64,000 nucleotides of DNA from DASPMP01 sp035626995 (GCA_035626995.1 DASPMP010000262.1:1-64000); one strand, 5' to 3'; numbered from the stretch's first letter, positions 41,166 to 50,625 are shown. The notes: generated by a model not told the origin, from the letters alone. Made by a program: numbers and translations.

Positions 41166-43286
41166 GTGATCTCAGCCCTGCGATCGTCCTCTTCCCGCTG
41201 GCTCTGGCTGCTCCTCGGCTGGACGGTATTTGGCGTCGTTCAGGCCCTCCTGCGCGGTGCCCTGGGAGTGCGGTCAGAGGTTTCGTTCTACAACACCGTG
41301 ATCCAGGTGATCGCCCTCGCAGTGGGTTGGGCGCTGCTCACCCCAGTGGTGGGGGCGTGGCACCGTGCCGCGAGTGGGCGCGGTTGGGGGCTTCCGCTCC
41401 TCGTGGGATGGCACGTCCCCCTGCTGGTTGCGGCCGCATTGGCCATCACCGTGTTGCGCCGCCAGCTGGTGCTCCTCCTCGGCGGCCAGGTGGCGGTCCC
41501 GTTCGACGTCACGTTGGCCTACTTCGCCGACCTGACCATCGCCAGCTATCTCGCCGCCATCTGGGCATCGCGTGCGCTGGACAGCCTCGATGCCCTTGTG
41601 GCGCAGGAGCGTCGGACGAGCGCGCTGCGAACGCAGTTGATGGCGTCGCAGATGGAGTATCTCGACCTGCAGCTACGCCCGCACTTTCTCTTCAACGCCC
41701 TGGGCAGCATCGCCGAGCTCGCGCATGAGGCGCCGAAGACGGCGGCGCGGATGCTTCAGAACGTGATCGCGCTGCTGGAGTCCGCGGTCTCCCGTCGTGG
41801 CAGCGGCCTGGTCTCGCTCGATGAGGAAGTCCGCGCCCTCAGTCCCTACCTCGAGATTCAGCGCCTGCGTTTCGCGGATTGGCTTGTCATCGATCTCGAC
41901 GTTGACGCGCAGAGTCGTACCGCGTTCCTCCCGCCGTTCGTGCTGCAGCCCCTCGTCGAGAATGCGGTGCACCACGGGCTGATGAGGCGCACCGAACGGG
42001 GACGAATCAGCATCGTCGCGCGGGTCGCGCAGTCGCGTCTTCAGGTCACGGTCACCGACAACGGCGCCGGCCTCAACGCCGCCACGTATCAGGAAAGCCG
42101 CGGAATGGGGCTCGCGAACATCCGCGGACGACTCAGCACCTTCTACGGGGCAGACAGTTCGCTCGAGCTCCGGTCCGAGGCTGAAGGCGGCACGACGGCA
42201 CGGCTCGACATTCCTCTGCGCCACGCCAACCCCGCGCAGCCCGTCGCACGGGACGCTCCAACGGCTCACGCGCAGGCGGCCGGCAGCGCAGTCATCGAGT
42301 GGGTGCTCGCGCATCCGACCCGCGCGCTGCTCATCGGATGGGCAGCGGTCGCGCTGTTTCGAATTCAGCACAGCCTCGGCTACATGTGGCTGCGCGACCG
42401 GTTTACCGCCGAGGCGTTTGCTGGTGCGCTGCGATACGACATCGTGGTTGCGATCGTGTGGCTCGCGCTGACGCCGCTGGTCATTGCATTCTCACGCGCC
42501 ATTCCGCTGCGCGGGGCGGGCGTGCCGCGGCGCATGGCGGTTCATGCGGTGGCGGCTGGCGTGTTTGCATTCAGTCACACCTTCCTGACTCGTGTCGTCG
42601 CCGGCAGCACCAGCCAGGCGTTGTGGGAAGGACTCGACACAGAGCTGTATTCCTGGAATGTGGCGATCTATGCCATCCTGCTGCTTGGAGCGCACTACCA
42701 GACCTTCGAGTCGTGGCTGCGCGAGCGGGAATCCATGGCGCAGCGGCTGCGCGTCGAGCTTCAGGAAGCCCGCCTGAATCGCGTGATGCTCGAGCTGCGC
42801 CCGACGATGTTGTTCGACGTCCTGCGCAGCCTCGTCACGCTGGTGGAAACGGATCGCCGGCGTGCGGAATCACGGCTGGTGGAACTCAGCGAATTCCTTC
42901 GGGCGACGCTCGATGCGATGCGGCACCATGAGGTACCGCTTGCGCAGGAGCTCGATGGCGCACGTGCCTATGTGCGTCTCCTTGCGATCGCGACCGTGCC
43001 AGGAGTGACGCTGCATATCGATGAGGAGCGCGGCGCCGCCCTGGAGCCGGTGCCCAACGGGATTCTCCGCGCCGCGATCGATGCCGTCATCGGCAGCGCG
43101 AGCGATGCGCCGGGCGCGGTGCATCTCGCGATTCGCCGCCTTGGCGAGGGGCTGCGGATCGCGGCCTGGCACGCCCCAACCGCGCGTGCTGCCACCGGCG
43201 CGCTGACAGAACAGATCACCGGGTATCTGGAACACGGACTGACGGAGGCCACGTGGAGCGACGGACAGCTGCTGTTGCGAACATGA
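41166..43286 (+). CDS. LytS-type histidine kinase, tandem fusion with a degenerate second copy
   Basis: A GTG start gives 706 residues made of two similar halves. Half 1 (about 1-355): membrane helices, then the His_kinase motif LRPHFLFNALGS with His173, N box LVENAVHHG, G1 DNGAG and G2 GMGLANIRGRL: an intact LytS-like kinase. Half 2 (about 380-706): four membrane helices, then LRPTMLFDVLRS, where Thr547 replaces the His and Asp the Asn; the N and G boxes have decayed (NGILRAAIDAVIGSAS). Half 2 is probably a pseudokinase that senses or dimerises. The gene overlaps a LytTR response regulator by four bases. Confidence 0.88.
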   Translation: MISALRSSSSRWLWLLLGWTVFGVVQALLRGALGVRSEVSFYNTVIQVIALAVGWALLTPVVGAWHRAASGRGWGLPLLVGWHVPLLVAAALAITVLRRQLVLLLGGQVAVPFDVTLAYFADLTIASYLAAIWASRALDSLDALVAQERRTSALRTQLMASQMEYLDLQLRPHFLFNALGSIAELAHEAPKTAARMLQNVIALLESAVSRRGSGLVSLDEEVRALSPYLEIQRLRFADWLVIDLDVDAQSRTAFLPPFVLQPLVENAVHHGLMRRTERGRISIVARVAQSRLQVTVTDNGAGLNAATYQESRGMGLANIRGRLSTFYGADSSLELRSEAEGGTTARLDIPLRHANPAQPVARDAPTAHAQAAGSAVIEWVLAHPTRALLIGWAAVALFRIQHSLGYMWLRDRFTAEAFAGALRYDIVVAIVWLALTPLVIAFSRAIPLRGAGVPRRMAVHAVAAGVFAFSHTFLTRVVAGSTSQALWEGLDTELYSWNVAIYAILLLGAHYQTFESWLRERESMAQRLRVELQEARLNRVMLELRPTMLFDVLRSLVTLVETDRRRAESRLVELSEFLRATLDAMRHHEVPLAQELDGARAYVRLLAIATVPGVTLHIDEERGAALEPVPNGILRAAIDAVIGSASDAPGAVHLAIRRLGEGLRIAAWHAPTARAATGALTEQITGYLEHGLTEATWSDGQLLLRT

Positions 43287-44083
43287 CCATGCGCGTCGTT
43301 GTGGCAGACGACGAGGCAATCGCCCGCCGGCGCGCGACGCGGCTGCTCGCGGCACGTGACGACGTCGAGCTCGTGGCGGAATGCAGCGGGGGTCGCGCTG
43401 CCGTCGAGGCCATCAATCGCCTGGCACCCGACATCGTCCTCCTCGATGTCCAGATGCCCGATCTCGATGGCTTCGATGTCGTCGGACTGCTGGATCTGGA
43501 TCGCATGCCGTCCATCGTCTTCGTGACTGCCTACGATCAGTACGCCCTGCGCGCGTTCGAGGCGGCTGCAGTGGATTATCTCCTGAAGCCGTATGAACCT
43601 GAACGATTCATGCAGGCGCTCGATCGGGCCATCCGCTGGGCGAGCGCCGCGTCTCGCGAGGACTCCGACGCCGAGCTCCGCCGGCTGCTCGATGAGATCA
43701 GGGCGGAACGGCGCGAGCCGGCTGGAAGTTCACCGGCGGGGCGACTCGACCGCTTCATGGTGAAGCGCCGCGACCGCACGCAGTTCATCCGTGCCAGCGA
43801 CGTGGATTGGCTTGAGGCAGATGGAAACTATGTGCGCCTTCACGTCGGAACGGCGAACCATCTCGTGCGGGCCACGATCGCGTCGTGCGAGGAGCGATTG
43901 GACCCACGGATGTTCGTCCGCACCCACCGCCGCTTCATCGTGAACATCGAGCGCGTGAAGGAAGTGCAGCCATGGTTTGGCGGCGACTACGTGATCGTGC
44001 TGCAGTCGGGACACAAGCTCCGGTTGTCACGCAGCTTTCGGGAGCGATTCCAGACCCGGATGCTTGGGGGCGCCTCGATCTAG
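43283..44083 (+). CDS. LytTR-family response regulator
   Basis: The ATG at 43283 overlaps the kinase stop (ATGA); 266 residues. The receiver (residues 3-120) keeps the acid pair DDE, phospho-acceptor Asp55 in IVLLDVQMPD, T in FVTAYD and Lys102 in YLLKPYE. After a Glu/Arg/Pro-rich linker the LytTR domain begins near 160 (RFMVKRRDRTQFIRASDVDWLEADGNYVRLHV) and includes RTHRRFIVNIERVKEV. It is phosphorylated by the fused LytS kinase and binds direct-repeat DNA. The flanking SGNH genes are likely targets, but no binding sites were proved. Confidence 0.93.
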   Translation: MTMRVVVADDEAIARRRATRLLAARDDVELVAECSGGRAAVEAINRLAPDIVLLDVQMPDLDGFDVVGLLDLDRMPSIVFVTAYDQYALRAFEAAAVDYLLKPYEPERFMQALDRAIRWASAASREDSDAELRRLLDEIRAERREPAGSSPAGRLDRFMVKRRDRTQFIRASDVDWLEADGNYVRLHVGTANHLVRATIASCEERLDPRMFVRTHRRFIVNIERVKEVQPWFGGDYVIVLQSGHKLRLSRSFRERFQTRMLGGASI

Positions 44084-45360
44084 AGCTTGAGACGGAGGCG
44101 AAGGATCACCGGCGGGGAGAGTATGACGCCGGGACGCAGCACACCTGCGGCGGTGTACTTCTCCCACTGGCTGTTGGCGACGTAGTACAGGTCGTCGCCG
44201 ATGACGACACCAAGGGTTGGCTCGTCGGCCAGTGCCGAGTTTCGATCGATCACTTCGGCCGTCGCCACCGAATCCGCGGCGCCGTTGAGCCTGAAGCGCA
44301 TGATCCGCGCTGGCGCGAAGCCATTCTGGATCGCGATGATTGCACCGTTGTGCCAGGCGATTCCGTCGCAGCCCAACGCGGTGGAGTGCGGCGCGTCCGC
44401 GATGCGGATGACTTCGCCGGTCGCCGGATCGAGCCGCAGCAGCCCATGAGAATAGTCGGCCAGAAACACGCGACCCGACGGATCGATGGCAATGCCCTGC
44501 AACGATCGGAACAGAGGACTGCGGATGGCTTCCAGGCGATCGCTTCCCGCGGCCAGGCGATACAGCACCGGCTCATGCGAATCGGATACGTAGATGTCAC
44601 CAGCGCGCGTCACTGCCAGGTCCCCCGGAACGTGCTTTCCGGGCGGTAGATCAATGCGGCGGAGGATCGCGCCGTCGGCGATGCGCACCTTCAACAGCGC
44701 AGCGGTGCCGCTGTCGGACGGATGAAAGCCGCGCATCTGCGGCAGCCCCGCAATCGTCACCCACAGTGCATCGCCGGATGGAGCGCGGCGCACTGCCAGC
44801 ACGGCTCCGGGACCGCTGTCCAGTGGCCACAAGGGCCGTTCCACATGGCCAGCCTTGAATTCCATAATCGTCCGATGCCTGATGCTCGACACGTACACCG
44901 TGCCGGAGGACACATCGACGTCCACACCCTCGGGCCAGATGGTCGGTGTACGCAGAATCGCGAAAGCTTCGCTCCGTACGATCGGCGACGCGTTCGCCGC
45001 ATTCAGCGAACGCACGTGCGCAAACCACGGACGCTCTCGGAATTCCGAAAGGGCGCTGTCCTCCAGGTCGGCACTCAGCTCCATGCGCGTGAACGCGAGC
45101 AGCTTCGCGCGCACGAGTGCCGTATCATGCGCGCGCGCGGCGAGCAGGATCTGCTGCCATCGGTAGTACGGCTGGGTCGGCCACGCCGACGCGGCCCGAT
45201 CCACCTGGACGCGCGCCGCAGTCGTGTCGCCCTCCCGGATGGCGCGCACGGCACTGGCCCATGCCGACCGCGCGGTCCGTGCCGAGTCCACAGCAGGGTC
45301 CTGCGCGCGCACGACGGGAGTTGTGACGAAAAGCAAAAGGAGCGGGAGGATCAGGCGCAT
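44080..45360 (-). CDS. Secreted NHL/SMP-30-like beta-propeller protein
   Basis: Start at 45360 gives 426 residues with a signal peptide (LLLLFVTTPVVRAQ). Residues 25-130 form a helical region that resembles a TPR-like unit (ASAVRAIREGDTTAARVQVDRAASAWP). The remainder is a propeller of NHL type: PEGVDVDVSSGTVYVSS, PGDLAVTRAGDIYVSDS, SLQGIAIDPSGRVFLADY, GLLRLDPATGEVIRI. Such propellers bind ligands or other proteins; lactonase activity is possible but no catalytic set was seen. It overlaps the convergent regulator by four bases and lies between the two SGNH paralogues. Confidence 0.78.
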   Translation of the reverse strand: MRLILPLLLLFVTTPVVRAQDPAVDSARTARSAWASAVRAIREGDTTAARVQVDRAASAWPTQPYYRWQQILLAARAHDTALVRAKLLAFTRMELSADLEDSALSEFRERPWFAHVRSLNAANASPIVRSEAFAILRTPTIWPEGVDVDVSSGTVYVSSIRHRTIMEFKAGHVERPLWPLDSGPGAVLAVRRAPSGDALWVTIAGLPQMRGFHPSDSGTAALLKVRIADGAILRRIDLPPGKHVPGDLAVTRAGDIYVSDSHEPVLYRLAAGSDRLEAIRSPLFRSLQGIAIDPSGRVFLADYSHGLLRLDPATGEVIRIADAPHSTALGCDGIAWHNGAIIAIQNGFAPARIMRFRLNGAADSVATAEVIDRNSALADEPTLGVVIGDDLYYVANSQWEKYTAAGVLRPGVILSPPVILRLRLKL

Positions 45361-45487
45361 GGGATTCGTGTGAGCGACGCCACATGGTACCGTATCGTGA
45401 TCACGCGCCAAGACCGTTCATCCCGTCGCGGCGCGTCCCATCACAAACGACGCGTGGCGCCGCGCTTCAACGCGAATTCATGTTTCC

Positions 45488-46291
45488 ATGACATACCGCG
45501 GAAAGACCCGGGCGCTCGGCTGTGCGCTGGCCCTGACGACCCTTGTCGCGTGCCTTCCCACTGCCACTGCCCCCGAACCGGCGCTCATCGGCGAAGGGAT
45601 GCCAGTGCTGTTCATCGGGAACAGTCACACCTTCGTCCACGATGTCCCGGGAATTTTTCAGGCACTCGCCGACTCGGCCGGGGGATCGCCGGTGGCCGTG
45701 ATGACAGTCGCGGCGCCATCGTATGCGCTCATCGACCACTGGAACGACGGCTCCGCCGCCCAGCAGATCCGTCGTCGCCAATGGACGTTTGTGGTCCTGC
45801 AGCAGGGATGGACACCGGCGGGCGTCTGTCGCGACACGCTGATCCTCGCCGCGCGGCTCTTCGCTGCGGAGGTTCAGAAAGCCGGCGCGAGGCTCGCCAT
45901 GTATCAGGTCTGGGGAGCGAATGGGCAGCCGGGACAAACGACCGCATCCATCGAGTCCTACCGGATTGCGTCGCAGGAGGTGGGTGCCCTGCTCCTCCCG
46001 GCGGCCGCGGCGTGGGCGTCGTTGCCGGTGGCGGATCAGGCGAGGTTGTACATGGACGGCATTCACGCGAGCCCGGAGGGTGCCTATTTCACGGCGCTTG
46101 TCATGTACCGCAGAATTCTCGGGACGTCAGTGGTGGGACTTCCCGCCACGCTGCGAACACGCATCGGAGTGGATGTGGTCGTGCCCCCAGCCCGCGCGGC
46201 GCTCATGCAGCACCTGGCTGATTCGGTCGCGACCACGCCCGATGCAACCGGTCCCGGCGTGTCGCCCCCGGTGATCACGTCGCGCTGCTAG
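45488..46291 (+). CDS. Secreted SGNH/GDSL-like hydrolase (paralogue of 40210)
   Basis: The 267-residue protein has a lipoprotein signal (ALALTTLVAC, Cys22). GNSHTFVHDVPGI carries the Ser block, VLQQGW the oxyanion region and MDGIHASPEGAYF the Asp-x-x-His. It shares LIGEG, LFIGNS, QALADSAGG and ALIDHW with the gene at 40210; the two flank a LytS/LytTR pair and an NHL protein. It has a longer C-terminal tail ending in ITSRC. It is likely exported; a substrate such as an O-acyl group on a polysaccharide is only a guess. Confidence 0.8.
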   Translation: MTYRGKTRALGCALALTTLVACLPTATAPEPALIGEGMPVLFIGNSHTFVHDVPGIFQALADSAGGSPVAVMTVAAPSYALIDHWNDGSAAQQIRRRQWTFVVLQQGWTPAGVCRDTLILAARLFAAEVQKAGARLAMYQVWGANGQPGQTTASIESYRIASQEVGALLLPAAAAWASLPVADQARLYMDGIHASPEGAYFTALVMYRRILGTSVVGLPATLRTRIGVDVVVPPARAALMQHLADSVATTPDATGPGVSPPVITSRC

Positions 46292-46298
46292 CCCTTCC

Positions 46299-47441
46299 TC
46301 ACCCTTGCGATACTGCGCGGAACGTCACCACCGTGACTTCGGGAAGTGCGCCGATCCGAAATGGAATTCCCCAGTAGTTCGTCCCCGGGCTGACATACAG
46401 CAGCGAGCCGCTGCGCTCATACGTGCCCATCGCATATTCGAGGAATACCGACGCGAGACTCCAGTTCCGTGATGGGATCGAGAACTGGCCATGATGGGTG
46501 TGGCCGCTGAGCACCACATCGGCACGGGGCGCAAGTGCCGGGAACAACGCGGGATTGTGTGCGAGCGTGACGCAGAATGCGCCATGCGGCACCTTCGTGA
46601 ACATGGCATCGACGTCCGGCGCGGCGGATTTTCCGGCGGCACCCATTTGACGGCCGGCAGGATCGCCGGTGCCCGCGAGACAGAACCGTGTACCCTTGTA
46701 TTCGAGCCCGATGGCATCGTTGACGAGGACGCGCACACCCATGGTCTCGGTACGACGCCGGACCTCGTCCCATCCGGCATACACATCGTGATTGCCAGGA
46801 ATGGCATAGACGCCGAGGGGAGCCTGCAGCGTCCCGAACGCGGATGCAAATACCTCGATGTCCGCGGGGTGATCATCGACCTGGTCGCCCGTGTACGCGA
46901 TGATGTCGCCCGCTGCCACGCGCGCCGCGTCCGCGATTCGCGCGAGGTGCCGGCGTGATGTCTGCGGGCCAACGTGAAGATCGGTCAGCTGAACGATCCG
47001 CAATCCATCCAGGGCGCGCGGCATGCGGGGTGGGCTCAGCGTAATGTGCCTCACGACAAGCCGGCGCGAACCAACGTAGCCCCACAATCCGATGCTTATC
47101 AGCGCCACCGCGCCGATGAGAACCGCGCACCGTCCCGCCGCTGATCCCGCGCCGAAGGGCAGGCCGAGGAGAAACGCCGCGGAGCTCGCAAGGGCGAGCG
47201 CCAGCATCAGCAGCTGCGCATACCAGAAGGGCCGGAAGAGGAACAGGCGCGTGGCCGCAGATGGATACCGACCGGTCGTGAAATTCCGTGCGAGGACAAA
47301 CACGGGCAGGGCGGCGATCGCCCACGCACCGGCGATGGTTGACCAACCGCCCGGGACGTCGCCGACGACGTGCACGCCGACGAGCGTCCATGCCAGCCCG
47401 GTGAGCAGGAGAATGAAGACCAGCGGCCCGAGAAAACGCAC
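46299..47441 (-). CDS. Membrane-anchored metallophosphoesterase (YkuE/YaeI-like)
   Basis: A GTG start gives 380 residues. About four membrane helices cover residues 1-125, then a calcineurin-like phosphoesterase domain with all metal motifs: LTDLHVG, TGDQVDD, GNHD, LAHNP and GHTHHGQ. PGTNYWGIPFRIG closes the fold as in YkuE. Such enzymes act on phospholipid-type substrates (UDP-diacylglucosamine pyrophosphatase-like or cardiolipin pathway) or other phosphoesters at the membrane. It follows the permease gene on the same strand after about 70 bases. Confidence 0.88.
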   Translation of the reverse strand: MRFLGPLVFILLLTGLAWTLVGVHVVGDVPGGWSTIAGAWAIAALPVFVLARNFTTGRYPSAATRLFLFRPFWYAQLLMLALALASSAAFLLGLPFGAGSAAGRCAVLIGAVALISIGLWGYVGSRRLVVRHITLSPPRMPRALDGLRIVQLTDLHVGPQTSRRHLARIADAARVAAGDIIAYTGDQVDDHPADIEVFASAFGTLQAPLGVYAIPGNHDVYAGWDEVRRRTETMGVRVLVNDAIGLEYKGTRFCLAGTGDPAGRQMGAAGKSAAPDVDAMFTKVPHGAFCVTLAHNPALFPALAPRADVVLSGHTHHGQFSIPSRNWSLASVFLEYAMGTYERSGSLLYVSPGTNYWGIPFRIGALPEVTVVTFRAVSQG

Positions 47442-47510
47442 GCCGGAAGCTACCAGCGGGCGCCAGAGCCGTACGAGCGCCGCGCCCCGCTGGCGGAATC
47501 GTCCGAAATG

Positions 47511-50201
47511 CTACGAGCGCAGGACTTCCATCGCCTGTGCGCGCGCCGCGCGTCGCGCCGGCATCCAGCTCGCGACGAGTGCGACGACGGCAAGTCCCGC
47601 CATCACGACTCCAAATGCGGCCGGGTCTGTTGCCGTCACACCATACAGCATCGATTCGAACAGGCGTGTCGCATAGTACGACGCAACGGCGCCGACAACG
47701 ATGCCGGTCGCGGCAAGCCACAGCCCCTGGCGGAGCACCATGCGAAGCACGTCCCCGCGCTGGGCGCCGAGGGCCACGCGGATGCTCAACTCGCGCGCTC
47801 GCTGCGCGACGAGATACGAAATGACGCTGTAGATCCCGAGGGCGGCCAGCACGAGCGCCGCCGCTCCGAAGACTCCGACGAGCGTCAGGATGAAACGGCG
47901 ATCGGCGACTGATGCGCTGACCAGGGTCTCCATGGTCCGGATGCGTGGCGGCATGTCCGGACGCACGTCCCGGACGACGCGACGTGCGGCATTAACGATC
48001 GTCGTTGGATCCTGCGCCGTGGACAGTACGAAATTGAAGCGCCAGGTGCCGCGGTTCCGCTGCCGGTACGACGCATAGAAGGTGGGCCTCGGCGGCGACG
48101 CGAGGCTGGACTCACGTACATCGCCCACGACCCCAACAATCGTGAAGGGGGTCAGGTTGCCATCCATGTTGCCGAACTGGATGACCTTCCCGATCGGATT
48201 CTCGTCGGGCCAACGCGTTTTTGCGAGCGACGCGCTGATGACGGCGACGTGCGGCGCGCTCTCGACATCGCGCTCCTCGAACAAGCGACCACGTTCCGGC
48301 TTGATGCCCATCGCCTCGAAGTACCCCGGACTTGCAAGCCGGAACTCCGCGCTGCCGATGCGCTCAGGCGTGCGCTGCAATCGTTCGACATCCTCCATCC
48401 GCAGTGGCTCGTCGAGGCTCCGCATGATCAGGAAGGTGCCGTTACTCGTGGAGCCGCCGCCCAGCGGAACGACGTTGGCGCCGCCGGCATTCAGTACTCC
48501 GGGGATCGCGCGGAATCGGGCGAGCAACTCATCGTACATTCGCGCCGTCTCGGGGCCGCCATTCCCCGGCGAGACGTCCACGACGACGCGATGCTCCATG
48601 CCGAAGCCCGGATCTACGCCAAGCACCTTCGCGAAGCTTCTCGCGAACAACCCGGCGGCCACGAGGAGAACCACCGCGAGTGCTACCTGCGCGACCACCA
48701 GTCCCCGCCGTACCCGCTCCGACGACAGGTTGCCTCCCTGCGTGCGCTGCGACTGCGACAATGATTCGCGCAACGCCCCCGCTCCGCCTCGCCATGCGGT
48801 GAGCAGACCCATCACGACTGCGGCGAAGGCCGCGATGGCGATGGCGTATCCCAGCACCTGTCCGTCGATCGCCACTTCCTGGATCCGAGGCAGATTTCCC
48901 GGCTGCAGCATCAGCAGCAGTTTCACCCCGGCAAACGTGAAGGCGATACCGAACGCCGCGGCCGCCGTCGCGAGAATGATCGATTCTGCAAGGCACTGCT
49001 GGGCGAGGCGTGCCCGCCCTGCGCCCAGGGCTGCGCGAAGCGCAATCTCCGCCTGGCGTCCCGCCATGCGCGCGATGAGCAGGTTGACGACATTGGCGCA
49101 CGCGATGAGCAGGAGCACGCCGGATCCCGCCAGCAGCATCAGCAGCGTCGAACGCGTTCCGCCCACCAACTGCTCTCGCAAGGGAACAAGCGCCACGTCG
49201 ACCATGTTCGTCTGGTCGCCGAGCTCCGTCTTCAACTGACGGGCGATGTCAGTCACTTCACGCGAGGCCTGCTCGACGCTTACACCAGGCGCGAGCCGCG
49301 CCAGCACCTGGAAGTTGTGCGCGGTCCGGCTCTCGAACTTCGGGCTCAACTCGCGAGGAATCCACAGTTCCGCGTCCACAGGGTAACGGACCGACGGTGG
49401 CATGATGCCGACGATCGTGAACGCCGTGTTGTTGAAGGTCATCGTCCGTCCGACCGCGTCGGGAGCGCCGCCAAGGCTCTGCTGCCAGAAGCCATAGCTG
49501 ATCAGCACCGCCGGCGTTCCGTTCTCGCGCAGCTCCGCGGGCTCGAAGAGCCGTCCCATCATCGGACGCACGCCAAGCACATCAAAGAACTCACCCATGA
49601 CCACCGAGGCGCGGGTGCGCACGGGTTCGGCGATGCCGCTCACAGTCACCGGGCCTGATGGAACCATCTCCGCCATCGCCGCAAAGCTCCGGCTGCGGGC
49701 GCGCAGGTCGTCGAAGTTGCGGTCGGACATCTGGTTCTGCCCGCCCTTTGCTCCGAGTTGCCAGACCTGCACGATCCGGTCGGCATCCGGATACGGCAGC
49801 GGACGTAACAACACGCCGCGCACGACCGAGAAGATGGAGGTTGACGCACCGATCCCGAGACCCAGCGTCAGCGCGGCGACCAGGAAGAATCCGGGCGAGC
49901 GAGACAGTTGGCGGGCGCCGAAGCGCACGTCCTGCAGCCACCCTTCCCACCATTCGTGAAAACGCATGCGTCGCATCTGTGGTACCTCAATGGTTTGGCA
50001 ATACGTGCGGAGGTCGTCGGCGTCCCCGAAGCGACGAAGGGCTTCGTCACGCGCGGCCGCTTCGGACCATCCCTGCGACATCAGGTCGGACATACGCGCT
50101 TCCAGATGGAAGCGCACCTCGTCATCCAGTTCCCGGGTGAGCCGCTCCGCGCTCGACGGCAGCCGCAGCGCGCGACGGATTCCGGGCGGGAAAAGCGACA
50201 T
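47511..50201 (-). CDS. Large orphan ABC-type permease (duplicated FtsX/MacB core; ADOP type)
   Basis: The 896-residue protein is the third member of this family here. N-terminal LTRELDDEVRFHLEARMSDL precedes TM1 (FFLVAALTLGLGIGASTSIFSVVRG) and two MacB-type cores with LLAGSGVLLLIACANVVNLLIA and RARELSIRVALGAQRGDVLRM. It starts four bases after the PadR stop. As with the others no ATPase is adjacent, though another, shorter permease is at 50626. Cargo is unknown. Confidence 0.88.
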   Translation of the reverse strand: MSLFPPGIRRALRLPSSAERLTRELDDEVRFHLEARMSDLMSQGWSEAAARDEALRRFGDADDLRTYCQTIEVPQMRRMRFHEWWEGWLQDVRFGARQLSRSPGFFLVAALTLGLGIGASTSIFSVVRGVLLRPLPYPDADRIVQVWQLGAKGGQNQMSDRNFDDLRARSRSFAAMAEMVPSGPVTVSGIAEPVRTRASVVMGEFFDVLGVRPMMGRLFEPAELRENGTPAVLISYGFWQQSLGGAPDAVGRTMTFNNTAFTIVGIMPPSVRYPVDAELWIPRELSPKFESRTAHNFQVLARLAPGVSVEQASREVTDIARQLKTELGDQTNMVDVALVPLREQLVGGTRSTLLMLLAGSGVLLLIACANVVNLLIARMAGRQAEIALRAALGAGRARLAQQCLAESIILATAAAAFGIAFTFAGVKLLLMLQPGNLPRIQEVAIDGQVLGYAIAIAAFAAVVMGLLTAWRGGAGALRESLSQSQRTQGGNLSSERVRRGLVVAQVALAVVLLVAAGLFARSFAKVLGVDPGFGMEHRVVVDVSPGNGGPETARMYDELLARFRAIPGVLNAGGANVVPLGGGSTSNGTFLIMRSLDEPLRMEDVERLQRTPERIGSAEFRLASPGYFEAMGIKPERGRLFEERDVESAPHVAVISASLAKTRWPDENPIGKVIQFGNMDGNLTPFTIVGVVGDVRESSLASPPRPTFYASYRQRNRGTWRFNFVLSTAQDPTTIVNAARRVVRDVRPDMPPRIRTMETLVSASVADRRFILTLVGVFGAAALVLAALGIYSVISYLVAQRARELSIRVALGAQRGDVLRMVLRQGLWLAATGIVVGAVASYYATRLFESMLYGVTATDPAAFGVVMAGLAVVALVASWMPARRAARAQAMEVLRS

Positions 50202-50204
50202 CGC

Positions 50205-50537
50205 TCAGGTGGCCTCGAGCACGCGTGCCACGGCGGTCGCGTAGCGACGCCACGTCGCCGCGTCGGCACGCAGGAGCTGGCGTCCACGAGTCGTGATGGA
50301 GTAGTACTTCGCGCGCCGGTTGTTATCGGACAACCCCCATTCGGCGGCGACCGCTCCGTCGGCCTCGAGGCGGTGGAGCGCCTTGTACAGCGCCGCATCC
50401 ACGATGGCCAGCTCGTTCCGCGTGCGTTCCTCGATCCAGCGGGCAATGCTGTAGCCGTGCATCGGAGCCCACGACAGCGTTTTCAGGACGAGGACGTCCA
50501 GCGTGCCGTGCAGCAGGTCATTGGCGTCGCGCAGCAT
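50205..50537 (-). CDS. PadR-family transcriptional regulator
   Basis: ATG at 50537 with GTGGAG upstream gives 110 residues; an earlier in-frame start at 50549 lacks that site. PadR marks are HGTLDVLVLKTLSWAPMHGYSI, IVDAALYKALHRLEADGAV and NNRRAKYYSITTRGR. The recognition helix reads DAALYKALHRL instead of QGSLYPALQRL, so DNA choice should differ from the other two PadR proteins here. It is directly upstream of its permease. Confidence 0.9.
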   Translation of the reverse strand: MLRDANDLLHGTLDVLVLKTLSWAPMHGYSIARWIEERTRNELAIVDAALYKALHRLEADGAVAAEWGLSDNNRRAKYYSITTRGRQLLRADAATWRRYATAVARVLEAT

Positions 50538-50566
50538 GTGTCTCCACAAACCAGGTTAGGGGACAC
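50538..50566. promoter_or_regulatory. Imperfect inverted repeat ahead of third padR
   Basis: GTGTCTCC (50538-50545) and GGGGACAC (50559-50566) are reverse complements with one mismatch, 13 bases apart. The left arm overlaps the ribosome-binding site of the PadR gene starting at 50537, so binding could block transcription or translation. It differs in sequence from the operators of the other two PadR genes. Confidence 0.45.
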
Positions 50567-50625
50567 GATGTCACGGGAACCAGCCGTTGTCAATCGCGCA
50601 TGGATGAGATCCGCTCGCGCGGATT

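Noticed and set aside
44722..46221. Plus-strand frame of 499 codons
   Set aside because: Lies over the NHL gene (antisense) and the second SGNH gene in another frame.
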